Assembly: GCF_963662255.1 (NCBI RefSeq)
Contig: NC_085059.1
Span: 14,603,234 to 14,667,233, forward strand
DNA length: 64,000 nt
Direction of reading: 5' to 3'
DNA from: Cinclus cinclus
Lineage: Eukaryota > Chordata > Aves > Passeriformes > Cinclidae
This document shows positions 1 to 62,800 of the stretch, one piece after another. Both the position numbers and the translations under genes were made by a program. The notes beneath the pieces were generated by a model, which searched no databases, was not told the origin of the DNA, and was given only the letters and a program-made list of their open reading frames with translations. How positions within the stretch are numbered: the first letter of the stretch is position 1; each line of letters begins with the position of its first letter.

Positions 1-217
1 ATGCCACTGCTTGAGCAAGCACTGATACATTTCACCAGAAAATGCCAAAAAGTATTAACAGTCTCATTAATGCTGACACTCCACTGTGCCTCATTATCTT
101 AACAGGCACATTCTCATTGATGGGCACAGTTTATATTTTTAAACCCTAGAAAACAGCAGGCTTGTCTGTTCTTCCTGTGTTTTGCCTCTCATTAAGGAGT
201 ACATGGACTTGTCTGGC

Positions 218-52468
<52,251 letters not shown>

Positions 52469-52760
52469 CTCCGGGGCTGCCGGCAGGTCCGTGCGATGCG
52501 GAGCGGTGCGAGCGCCCCGCGCCCGAGCTCTGCTCCCGCCGCGCCCCAGCTGCGGCGACGCGCGGCAGCGGCGGGCGGGGAGCACCGGGGCCGCTTCCTT
52601 TTCCTCCGCCCGCCCGGGCCGCCCGCCGCCCTCCGCCGAGCCTCGGGGCGCCGGGCGGGCGGGGCGGGACGGGGAGGGGCGGGCGGGGAGGCAGAAGGGG
52701 TGGGGGGAGCGCACCTGCAGCTCCGGGGGCTGACGGGGAATCCGCGGTCCCCACACCAGC
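52469..52760 (-). promoter_or_regulatory. FLT4: FLT4 promoter / 5' leader, GC-rich
   Basis: The block directly upstream of the FLT4 start codon is extremely GC- and CpG-rich, with several GC boxes (G-run region 52660-52710 on the plus strand). At 52594-52607 the minus strand carries two tandem ETS cores (GGAGGAAAAGGAAG), fitting an endothelial gene. No TATA box is seen. The CpG-rich zone extends into intron 1 to about 51.85 kb. The transcription start cannot be placed from sequence. Confidence 0.65.
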
Positions 52761-55700
52761 GGGGGTGCGCGCATCCCTTCGCACCTGGGTGGATCCACCT
52801 GTGTGCGTGGGTCTGTATCATCCCTGATCCTATAGGCACATGAGCACCTCCACACCTGCGTGCACCCCGTGTGTCTCCCTCCGTTTGTGTGAGAATGCCC
52901 GCACATCGCCTGTTTCTCGTCCATGCCTGGGTGCACAACCCGGCCTCTCGGAGCAGAGGGAACGCACACAAACACGCACTCAACAACAGCACACACACAC
53001 CTCACGCGATGGAACACATCTCTCACCTGCCCGCGCACACCCCTTCATGCCTGTGCACCCCCTCAGTTCCACACTTCACACCTGTACGCACGCACCCCTT
53101 GAACCTCCCTCCTCCCGCACTCCCTGGGCCGCACAAAGACACGCACTTGGGTGTGCTGACACTTGCACCCGTATCCATCGGGACTGCGGTAGGGCCCCTC
53201 ACTCACGCCGTCCACACGTGCACAGTGCCAGCAGCATGGAGCAGTCGCATTCTCCCTCAGCACCGCTCAGAGTGGCACACGCACGGTTCTCTGGCAGGTA
53301 CACACCAAACCCCCACACGCCCGTGGCGCTGGCAGACGAGCGGTGCCGCCCCACCGGTGCCAGCGGCGCTGCCCCCACAACGCTGCCACTGCCAGCGACA
53401 ACGGCTCTGGCTCGGAGCGAACTGGCTGCGAATACGCCACAGACGGAGGCGACGGCAGAGCTTTGGGAGCGCGGTGGCACAGCCGGCACAGCGCTGGCCA
53501 AGCTGCCTGTGCGCCCAACGGGCGCTGAATGGATAAATTAACATGGCCCCGCGCTGCGCCCCAGAGGATTATAAATAATGCTCACTTGTAGGCAGTGAAG
53601 AAAGAGCCTGAATGAAAGCCATGCGCTCACGGCTTCAAAAAGGCAGGAAAACTTCTGGTGCAGTCAACTACTCGCGTTGCCAAACCTGCAGAAGAAATCA
53701 CCCTGACCCACTAATGGAACCCTTAGAGGCACTCTAAGTCACAGAATTTCTTTTACCCGACTCCCTCCATCCTGACTAGTGAGTTTTAAACCCAGAGAGT
53801 GCCAACTCCATCACTCTTCAGCACACTCAGCTTAGATCACCTCCCTCCTGGATCTCAGCAGAGCAGAAAGCAGCCATGTCCCTTCATCCCAGGTGGGTGT
53901 CCAAGTCCCTCAAGTTTGAGGAGAAGCTTCCAAACCTGCCATGAGAAGGGAGAGTTGGAATGTCACAGAGGGGTGGCACTGCCCAGCACTAAGGAGTGAA
54001 GAGCTGAGGCTGCAGGATCAGACCCCTCCCCAGTGACAGAAGCTGTGATGAGAGACGGGGCAGCCATGCAGTGCACCCACGCTGGGGACAGCATCGGGGT
54101 CAGCACCCTTGAGAGGCGAGCAGTGAGGTGCTGAGGGGTGGACAGAGACAGGGGAATGAATCCTATGGTATCACGGAGCTGCTGGCTGAAATGCACAGTC
54201 AGAGCGTGCCTGGAGAAGCTGAGTGCAAGAGGAGCAGAGGGTACGACCCGCAGTTGAGGGGAGGCATCTTCTGGCACCCCAAAGGTGAAGGGATTTTGGT
54301 ATCCTCCACCCGCTGCAGTCCGAATGTGCACAGTGCAGGCGATGGTGGCCAGGACCCGCCCGTCCATGCTGCCATCTAATGGCAGGACACCGGGGAGGGC
54401 TCGCCCCGCCACGGCGGGGAATTTTCCATCACAAACGTAGGGCGACTGTGGGACCGATGGGACCTTTCCATTGTTGCGGCCCTGAGAAACAAAAGGATCT
54501 TATTTTAAAATCATGTCCCCATTCCAGCACGTGGGGGGACCCGAGGAAGCAAAGGCTTCCCCAAAGCACTGGATAAAGCCACACACATATCACAGAAGGC
54601 AGCCAAGGCAGGAGCTGCTGGACCCTGCCCAGCCCTAGCACAATTTTGGGAAAGGGACACTGGGGTGGCTCTGGGAACACCCAGGGACAAAGCAATGAGG
54701 TAACCTACAAGAAAAATACAGCCTGGACCTGGGAGAAGATGGCAAGAGCCAGCCCTGGCAGGTGTAGAGTCTGGATGCTGGGGTGAGGGGTACTTCAACT
54801 CCATGGTGCCCACTCTCCCATCCCTATCCCCTCCTGCCTGAGCCAGGCCAAGCTCAGGTAGTCACTGCATTCACACCTATGGCTCCTACTCCAGGGTGCT
54901 CTGGTTTGTCAGAGAAATGTGTTTTTCAGGCAGCATTTAGTGGCAGACTGCATTTCCTCACTGGACTAATGCCACACCCACAGCAGCCCAGAGCAGCATT
55001 TTCCCTGTATGTAGGAGCTGCTCTGCATCCCCAGTTCATCCCTGCCAGAAGGACCAGGCAAGGACATTATACCCCAAAATGTGCCTCTGCCTGGGAGCAG
55101 TGTGCCACAGCCACCACGCACAGCCTGGCAGGAAAAGGAAGGATGTGCTTCCTGAGGAGCATCTGGGACAAGGCTGCTCTTCAGCTCTGCCTCAGGCATG
55201 GGGAGGGTGTGGGAGGTGGCAGCAGTGCAGTGGCACATGCTGGCAGCTGGTGCCACCACGCTGGCCCATGCAGCACACGGCAGTGGCACTGGGCAGCAGG
55301 AGCTGGCAGACAGCAAGGCCTGGCTGTGCTCACCCTGCCAATGCCTGGCAAATCAGCCTCCCCTCACACCTTTGGGACTACCTGCTGCTGCCCAGCTGCA
55401 CTTTGGGGCAGGCTGGGGAGCTGATGGGTTTCAGCCTTCCCCACAGTAACTCCCTGCTATGATCAAACCAGCCTCACCTTTCCAGAGGCTCTGAGTCCTT
55501 GCAGGGGTAACAGCCCTGCTTGCAGCCCAACAACAGCCTTCTCCACTCTTATTTCAGCTAGGGCTGTGGGGCAGTGAGGGGAGGAGATGAGAGCTGGGAG
55601 AGGAGGCTGAGCCCCACTTGTGGGTCCAGCACTCACTGGCTAAAAGCTACCAGGGGCCAGGAGGGAGTGCAAACCCCCAGCATCCCCTCCACACTGCAGC

Positions 55701-56746
55701 CCTGAGCAAGGCTGCACAAAGCAGAGGCTTTCGCCATCCCTGGGAGCAGCCCCAGGCTGTGCTCAGGGCTCTTGCACAGGACACATCCGCCTGAACCCTG
55801 GCTGGGACATCCTGCCTCAGGCTTCTCCTGTCCTGGCACAGGCACCAGGCACCCCCAGCACAGGCACACAGAGAAGAAACATCCCTTGTAGCACCACAGA
55901 GGAACAGGGCCCCTGTGCCATCCCCTCTGGGCAGGGAGAGGGCCAGTGAAGGTCTTCCTTTGGCAAATGGCCCTGTGCCCAGCTGTGGGAGCTGGAAAGC
56001 CTCACACCTGGCCCTTTCCACACCACAGAAAGCTGAGTCAGAAGTGTCTGGCTCCAGCCAGCACTGGGGACAACACAGTATTGGGGAGCTCCAGCCTCTG
56101 CTTTGAGCCTGGAATGGATTTGGGTGGGAAAAACATGACATTTCCACCCACCCCAAGCACTGTCATTTTCCCTCCCACCCACCATTTCCACCAGCCAGGC
56201 CTGGACTAGCAAGCACCTCTGCTGACTCATGAGGCAGAGACACTGCCAGCACTGCCTGGGCACAAACCACAGCAGTCAACCCCCCTTGACTTGCCCCCCT
56301 CCAGGGACCCCTGCCTGCCCTCCTGCAGGTGCAGTGCTGCCAGCAGGGCCACATGGGGCTGATAGGAACAGCCACATTCTCACTAAATTTGGAAATTGGG
56401 ACTCGCTATTTTTCACATGTACAAATCCTTAAGACCCAGCCAGGCCAGAGATGGCCAAACCTTAAAACACTGTAGCCCAAGGTCAGGGCTAGGCTCAGGG
56501 GACCTCTCTCCCTTGTTCTCAACAGTAAATGATGAAAAGCTGCTGCAAGAAGGGCAGGGAGTGCTCCAAGGTACTACTATTCTTCCAAGCCTCCTGTGCT
56601 GCAGGCACAGAAGAGCCAGGGCTGGAGCAGAGCTCTGGGGGGGGCTGTTCCGTGCCCCCTGGCTGTGCAACACCCCAGAGCAGCAGATCCCCCCAGCACA
56701 CAATCCCCGAGCAGGCCCAGCAGGCACCAGTGGCTTTCTAAGGAGC
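52761..56746. other. Intergenic region between FLT4 and the TRIM-like gene
   Basis: The first 0.8 kb is still CpG-rich and contains a short CA run (about 52989-53001). The rest is moderately GC-rich unique sequence. Open frames occur on both strands because of the base composition but none shows a recognisable domain or paired splice sites. A kappaB-like GGGGAATTTTCC lies at 54416-54427. Confidence 0.7.
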
Positions 56747-56752
56747 TTTAAT
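56747..56752 (-). terminator. Candidate poly(A) signal ATTAAA of the TRIM-like gene
   Basis: On the minus strand ATTAAA lies about 510 nt after the stop codon, followed by a GU-rich stretch (GATTGTGTGCTGG, about 56692-56704). It is the best candidate 3' end of the mRNA; the canonical AATAAA was not seen nearby. Confidence 0.5.
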
Positions 56753-57262
56753 AGTAAGGGAGGTGAGGGAGCTACGCCGCAGTCCCTGGGCTGCGCACTG
56801 GGCTCCCTCTGCTGCCGGCCCGGAGCCCTGCCCAGGGAAACTCTTCTAGCAGAGGCTTCTCGCGGTCGGGATGTGGATGGAGTTGAGAGGCACCTGATGG
56901 TGGCCCGGGACTGCTGCCCTCCTCCACGGGGCAAATCGGTGGGAGCAGAGAGGCAGGTGATTCCAGCAACCCACAGCCACCGCCCCTGCAGCCCCGTGGC
57001 TGCTGCTACTGAACTGTGCCGTGCTCAGGAATGGGAGGTTCTTCTACTAGGGGTGTCAGGAACCCCTGTGAATGCCTTTTAGCAACCACAGCCATGGCAC
57101 AGGGGAGGGAGGCAGGTCCTCGGAAGACTCATCCCCTCCTTCCTCCCAAAACTGAAACTAGAACAGTTCCTCCAACACCTATCAAGTTTGTGTGTGCAGA
57201 GCTGGCATCCTGCACAGCCCCAGGGAGGAGCCAGGCTGGTGTCCCCAGGGCAACCCCATCCC

Positions 57263-57807
57263 TCACAGGGCCAGGTGACAGAGGCGCATGGGCTCCACGT
57301 TGTCCCTCCCATCACTGAAGCAGGTGCTGAAGAAGGGGCAGTATCTCTTGGCAGAGACCTGGTGGAAGGTGAAGAGGTGGGACATGTCCCCAGCATCAAA
57401 GAAGGTGACTGTGCCCTCTTGGCAGTCCAGGAAGATGCCTACTTTCCGTGGGGGCTGGTGGGGAGTCAGGCGCACCCAGGGGGTGGCAGAGGCCCAGTAC
57501 TCTGTCCTGTTCCTCAGGCGAAGTGTCCAGTAGCCATTCTCTGGGCACAGCTTGACCTTGGCTGCCCGGTCCACAGTCTCAGCAGCCACTCCCAGGTCCC
57601 ACTTGGTTTTGCTGCCTACCCAGACCTCCCAGTAGTGGCGGCCGCTGTCGAAGGTCTGCGAGCCCAGGACATTGACACACTGACGGAAGCGCAAAGGGCT
57701 GATGGGGACAGGCTGGGCTCGATCCCTTTCTGTCACTGCTGTCAGATCTCTGGAGAAGACCAGGTTGGGGTGGGCTGACTCAGGGTCAAAGGTGAGTGGA
57801 GCAGGAG
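57263..57807 (-). CDS. TRIM-like gene exon 6: PRY-SPRY domain and stop
   Basis: 545 nt ending in TGA at 57263-57265. The PRY part has PLTFDPESAHPNLVFSRD; the SPRY part has LGSQTFDSGRHYWEV, KWDLGVAAETV, YWTLRLRN and RKVGIFLDCQEGTVTFFDA, the usual signature motifs in order, so the domain appears full length and intact. SPRY domains bind the substrate. Confidence 0.96.
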
Positions 57808-60800
57808 CTGCAGAGACATCAAGCATGACATCTTACCAGCTGTAGACTCCTTCTGCAGAACATCCCTGGCCCACCACACCCATCTCACAGCGATGTGCTC
57901 ACCAGGGTAGATGGAACGCAGCATCTGCCTCCAGAAGATGTACTGCAAGGGACCAGTGTGGCAGTCCCTGTAGTGCTGCAGGTCCAGGGCAGGCAGGCTC
58001 TCAACACACACCGAGGGCCTAGGGCAGAGAGAGGCAAGCAGGGTCAATCCCTCTGTTAAGCCACTGCCAATGCATGCAGGAAAAGCACAGGCAGGGCTGC
58101 AGGACAGCACTGCATGGGACAGATTTGGTCAAGACAGGACACAAATGTCTCTGCTTTCTCTGCCTGATGCAGCTCTCCTCCCAGTGCAGTGAGTGGCTCA
58201 GGGCAAAGGTGTCCCAAGACAGAGCCAGCAGCTCTGCTTGTGGAGCAGTGACTCCTGGCAAACCCATGCCCAACACACCCAACAGGATTCCTGCATGGCT
58301 GAACAGGCCAGGCCTGTGGAGTCAGGCTGCATACCAGGGAGGGAAGGGACAGGGACACACTCCCCTTTGGCAGCTCTGCAGCCTCATGAGCAGCACAAAG
58401 CTGAGAAAGGGCACGGAGAGGATGAAGCACACAAAGTCTGTTCCCTCTTGCAGCACACATAGCTCTTGCACCAATTCCAAACCACTGTCTCCTCCACTCA
58501 TTCTTCCAGCCACATCAACGTATAAGATGCGCCCTGGGAAGAGCATTCAGTGTATGCTGGGTACCAGCCTTCAACTTGCATAGCACCAGCAATTTCCTAA
58601 GAAATTTGTGATGCTTTTAAAACTTGAGATAAAGAGTCTCTCCCCATGTGGTCCCAGCCAGGGACTAAGATAAGCTCCTAGAAAGGGAATCAGCTTCTTT
58701 CATGCCAGACACATACCTGATATCCAGGCTCTCCACCTGCAGTGAGAAGCAGAGAGAATTAGCAGTCACTCGAATTCATGCAGCTGCACAAATAAATTCC
58801 TTGTCCTACATCCTGCTGCCACAGAGCACAGAGAGAGGAAGCCAAGCTACCAGGACCTGCATCCTGGGGAAAACTGTCTGGGCGCCTGGATGGAGAATGA
58901 GGAAAGCTCCCAAGACCTACCACATCTGATGTCACCGTATCCCTTGTGGCTAAAGTCTCCAGACTCCAAGGGACTGGGCAGATAATCCAGAGGGATGGCA
59001 GTGAGAACTCTGGGGTACAGCCCAGTGCTGTCATTTAAGACTCTCGCATCCCAATCTGAGATCCTGAAACATCCCTCAGCCTCCTGCCAGAGTCAGCAAA
59101 GCATCTCACCTCCAGCAGTGACACATCCTCCATCTTGCTCAGGGTCTGCTTGACATGCTCAATGTCCCTCTGTAGCATGGCCATCCCCTCCTCCAGCTGG
59201 CCAACGTGCCTGTGCAGCTGGGCCAGTGACTGCTCCTCCTTCTCACCCAGCTCTGCCAGCACAGCTCTCTCCTCTTCCTCCAGGATCTGATGAAGGCGAG
59301 CAAACTCAGCCCGAATATTGAAATTCAGCTCCCCAGACACTTTCTGAGCAGAGGGAAGAGGCAGAAGGTGAGTCCCACAGATAAAACATACAAGCAGGTG
59401 CACAGGATGGCTGTGCCTGTTACTCTGCTTACAGAGCCCTAGAAATTTGAGGTTTAGACATAGCAATGACTTTTTGGATGGAGAACAGGACACAAAGACA
59501 ACCTTTAAGGCTGCAGAACCAAAGGAAAAAAAACAACAAAAACCCTCAAGAAAGAGGCCTACCAAAGGCCCAGTCACTGTAACTAGAAATCCCCATACGC
59601 AGCCACAGCCCTCTCCCACACCACCAGGAATTTGCCTGTGGGCAAGAACTGGAGCTCTTTAAATTTTGCGGAGCTGCAGACTCAGCTGTTCAGGTTAGTT
59701 TGCATTTATTTCACATCGTTCCAGACCCCGAGAAGAACTGCCTGATGGGCAAGCTGCACAAACTAATCTCTGTCATTAAGGCTGATAAAATCCCATTCAG
59801 CTCTATCCAGAGGTCACTTTTTTCCAGTTGTTTACTTGCCAGCCAACCTTGTTGTGCTCTCACTGCCTTCCTGCCTGTTTATAAGAGACAGCCAATGACT
59901 TTTTATTTTCCTTAAATCTTTAAGCTTTTAATCTCCAAATGCAACCTTAGCCCTCATTACTTTCTTGAGGAGTGCTTCCTGAAGTGCACATCCCTTTGTC
60001 CCCACAGGAAACCCATCTCCCTCAAAGATCTGAAGCTTTACCATCCTCTTCTTGCTCTAGCAGGTGTTTGTGCTAACACACCAGAAGCACAGAGGAGGTG
60101 CAGGGCCTATTCAGATCAGCCCTTTGCTTTTTTACTCTTGAGACACCTCTTGGCTCTTGCACAGCAACAGGAAAACACGTGCTTATTTGCTAATACTTCC
60201 TCATTAATCTCAAAGGTCCATTCTACATCTGGCAAGAGGACAGAGGTTTGAAATGGTACAGGCTGGGGGATCAGAGGCTCAAGTCAGAAGACAGGGTTTT
60301 TTCCCCCCTCTCAGTTTTATCTCATCTCTGAACTACTTCCATTTTCCTTTAACTCCCCTTCCTTGGTTTTAAGGCTTTTATGCCACCCAAGAAAGCAGCA
60401 CAGTCAGACTGTGGCTGTTCTCACTTCACAGATCTGTACCCACAGGGAGCCTGGTCCCTCTCAATCCCATGGAGAGCACTCAGGCTCCTCATTCACCTCG
60501 GAGTTTTGCAGTGAATCCCAACACTGTGACAAGGGCCACTACTCTCACAGTGGTGCCAACCCTGCCACTGACCCAGTTCCTTCAGCTTTGCTGCCATCCC
60601 TTCTGACATGAGAGGATTTTAGAGCTGCCAAGAGTTAATGCTCTCCCAAAGAAGCAGCACTGCAGGGCCAGAGCAGGTTGCCCACAGCTCTCACCACTCA
60701 CTATGTCTCAACTCTGTTACACCAATGCACTTTATAAACACTGCATTAATATGAGTGCTAATGCTCCTCCCAAAACCTCTGCTGAATATCCAGCAGTGAT

Positions 60801-61935
60801 GAGCATGGGCATACATGCAAGGGAGTTGGTGTAGAACCCCATCTAGAACTCATGTAGAACTTATCTAGATTTTTACAGGAAGCTGAGCTAAACCTCAGCT
60901 GAAGTGATACACACATCCTCTGTGAATACTGCCCCAGAAGCTCTCTGAAGAGCAGCTCCCACAGCGTGTTACCGTCAGGCTGCAGATGTCCTCCTGCACC
61001 ACACGCTTCCTCTGCAGCAAGTTCTCCATCTCCTTCTGACGAGCTTGCAAAGCATCTTCCAGGTGCTTCTGCAGGAGCAAGGAAAAGAAGGTAAGGAGGC
61101 CATTTCACCATTCTATTGTGATTCAGGTACAGCCCAAATTCCTATGGTCAGCATCAGAAGGAGACTGCAACAGGATATCATATAAAGTCTGTAAGGAGAA
61201 GCAAGCACCTGATGCACAGCCTTGAGAATTAAGTATATGTGCATGTAATTAATCCAATTTATTTTTAACGCTGGGAGCTCCAGCCTGGGATATCTGTTTG
61301 CACAGGCTTTAAATGCTGCATGTTGTAAAAGGACTGTCTCCTCAAGCAGAGAACCTGGCACAAGCAGCCCTCACCCCCCTCTCACTTAGGGACCATATCC
61401 TTAAATGAGAAATGACAAAGCTGCGGTAGGAATCAGACACAGCAGTGAGGGAAACAGAAATACAGAAAAAAAAATGTTCAAGATACAGACAGCTGTAAGG
61501 AAATAGGGAGAGGGACTAATCAGGAACAGACACAGACGTCACTACACTTGGGTCAGATAAGGTTTCACAGCGGGGGAACTGCCCGTGGGAAGAGGGGCGG
61601 TGGCTGCACAGGGCTCATGTGGCACCTGTCCCCTTCTCCCCACCCTGGCAGAAACCACTCACCTGCATCTTTTGCTGGTGCTCCTCGGTGCCGCAGCGCC
61701 GCACTTTCTCCACCAGCCCCGAGAGCAGGTAGTGCGTGCGGAAAGCGCGGCTGGGGAACTTGCGGCGGCACTGCGGGCAGGAGGGGACGTGGGCGCAGCT
61801 GTCCCAGTACTCCTGGATGCAGGCCTTGCAGAAGTGGTGCATGCAGTCCAGCATGACGGGCTCGCTGAACAGCTCGCAGCAGATGGCACAGGTCAGCTCT
61901 TCCCGCAGGCTGCGGTCCTGGCTCCTGCCGGCCAT
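57263..61935 (-). CDS. TRIM-family E3 ubiquitin ligase lacking a B-box, six exons (span)
   Basis: Predicted 427-residue RING E3 ubiquitin ligase. Six exons (273, 96, 234, 20, 116 and 545 nt; sum 1,284) keep one frame through GT-AG introns. Order: RING finger (about 16-56), coiled coil (about 92-200), then PRY-SPRY (about 250-427). The RING supplies the E2 contact, the coiled coil should dimerise it and the SPRY recognises the substrate. The SPRY and its GPLQYIFW lead-in most resemble the TRIM62-like class. No B-box zinc finger is encoded: the RING exon ends 35 residues after the last RING cysteine and the coiled coil follows at once. RNF135 shares this domain set, but I cannot call orthology. 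Nearest neighbour is FLT4, about 5 kb downstream and on the same strand. Confidence 0.9.
57903..58018 (-). CDS. TRIM-like gene exon 5: linker before SPRY
   Basis: 116 nt from a CCCTAG acceptor. Encodes PSVCVESLPALDLQHYRDC, then HTGPLQYIFWRQMLRSIYP. The GPLQY-x2-W motif before the PRY domain is shared with TRIM62-like proteins and the exon size matches the TRIM norm. Confidence 0.92.
58717..58736 (-). CDS. TRIM-like gene exon 4: 20-nt microexon
   Basis: Between a CTGCAG acceptor and a CAGGTATGT donor, encodes VESLDI plus two bases of Arg. Canonical TRIM genes have a 23-nt exon here; this one is one codon shorter and keeps the frame. Its small size makes it the least secure exon, but exon 3 (phase 0) and exon 5 (needs two preceding bases) cannot be joined in frame without it. 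Confidence 0.8.
59110..59343 (-). CDS. TRIM-like gene exon 3: main coiled coil
   Basis: 234 nt, 78 codons, the usual TRIM length for this exon. Encodes KVSGELNFNIRAEFARLHQI, LEEEERAVLAELGEKEEQSL, HRHVGQLEEGMAMLQRDIE and ends SKMEDVSLLE. LEEEERAVLAEL is typical of TRIM coiled coils. Confidence 0.94.
60973..61068 (-). CDS. TRIM-like gene exon 2: first coiled-coil exon
   Basis: 96 nt, 32 codons, phase 0 on both sides, the standard size of this exon in TRIM genes. Encodes KHLEDALQARQKEMENLLQR and KRVVQEDICSLT, a heptad-rich helix. Acceptor CTGCAG, donor ACGGTAAC. Confidence 0.92.
61663..61935 (-). CDS. TRIM-like gene exon 1: RING finger
   Basis: 91 codons from ATG at 61935 (context GGGATGG, a purine at -3 and G at +4). 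The RING has C16-x2-C19, C31-x-H33-x2-C36-x2-C39 and C53-x2-C56, a complete C3HC4 set: TCAICCELFSEPVMLDCMHH and FCKACIQEYWD are its core. Ends EEHQQKMQ in phase 0 at a CAGGTGAGT donor. An in-frame ATG at 61995 would add 20 unconserved residues and is less likely. Confidence 0.92.
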
Positions 61936-61995
61936 CCCTGCTGGCACACAGGTCGCACCCTGAGCTTCCTGCCACCACCATAAGCAAAGTCCCAT

Positions 61996-62720
61996 CCCTC
62001 CGGAGCGGACCGAACTTCTGCCGCTCCTGCGGTCTGGATCTGGCAGGGGTGGTTACCCGACTTGGGGCGGGAAGCACAGGGCCTGCCCAGCTGCTACACT
62101 GGGTGGTCGCAGCGCTGGAAAGCCCCAAATTATAGAGCAGACCTGGCCGAGGGTCACTCCTTGTGCACGGTAACAACTTTTAATTTCCCGTCACTTCAGC
62201 AAAACCGCTGAGTGCGTCTGACGCGGCCCGGCCTCGCATCCCCACGGGGCCCCAGCACAGGGGTCACCCGGCCCGAGGGCTGTCAAGCACCCACCCACAT
62301 CGCGAGGAGCTCCCGGGCCGAGGCGGCACCGGCACCGCCGTGCGCAGGACCCCTTCGCTCGAGTCCCGCGGGGCGCACCGTCCGCTGCCCTGCGCAGGCC
62401 CGGCCCCCCGCCATCCCAGGAACCCCACCGTACTGAAACCGCTTAGCTTAGGTCCGGTCTAACCCAGGCCACTCCGCTCCAGTCCCACCGCGTCCCTCTC
62501 CCACCTCCGACCCTCCGAACTCGGGACCATCGCCCCGCCCCTCGCGCAGACTGACGCCCGCCCTGACCAATCACGGCGCGGACACGCCTAGTGCCCACCA
62601 GCTCATTGAGTGGGATCCCGCGGGGGGGCGGGGCGCGGTCCCGGCACGTGACCCGGTCACGTGTGAGCGCGCCGAGACAGCTGCGGGGGCTTCACGCGCC
62701 GCCCGCGGGAAAGCGCATGT
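61996..62720 (-). promoter_or_regulatory. CpG-island promoter of the TRIM-like gene
   Basis: GC- and CpG-rich block just upstream of the RING exon. It contains a GC box at 62531-62541, another G-rich box at 62621-62640, a CCAAT motif at 62567-62571 (plus strand) and two CACGTG E-boxes at 62645-62663. No TATA box. The plus-strand CCAAT and the GC content would suit a bidirectional promoter, but no gene is recognised on the other side. Confidence 0.6.
62645..62663. promoter_or_regulatory. Inverted pair of CACGTG E-boxes
   Basis: GGCACGTGAC and GGTCACGTGT are separated by three bases and face each other as an inverted repeat. CACGTG with flanking GTC/GAC is the preferred site of USF and of the MiT/TFE factors (CLEAR element GTCACGTGAC). 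Confidence 0.6.
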
Positions 62721-62739
62721 GAGGCCGGAGGGTGCTGGA

Positions 62740-62800
62740 GTGCACTGGACTAAAGGACACTGGAGTGGAGTGGAGTGGAGTGCACTAGAGTGGACTGGAC
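62740..62800. repeat. TGGAG/TGGACT short tandem repeat
   Basis: TGGAG in four direct copies at 62761-62780 within a wider zone of related TGGACT and GTGCACT units. Just outside the TRIM-like gene promoter. Confidence 0.75.

Noticed and set aside
1..217. Possible FLT4 exon 30 within the first bases
   Set aside because: A TTTTCTAG acceptor-like site exists at about 145-152 on the minus strand, but the following sequence is AT-rich with stops and lacks the tail tyrosine motif.
54783..55424. 213-residue plus-strand open frame in the intergenic region
   Set aside because: No domain recognised; several other frames overlap and no promoter or splice context is visible.
61936..61995. Upstream in-frame ATG of the TRIM-like gene
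   Set aside because: It adds 20 residues of Trp/Gly-rich sequence not typical of TRIM N termini; the ATG at 61935 has better context and gives a standard distance to the RING.
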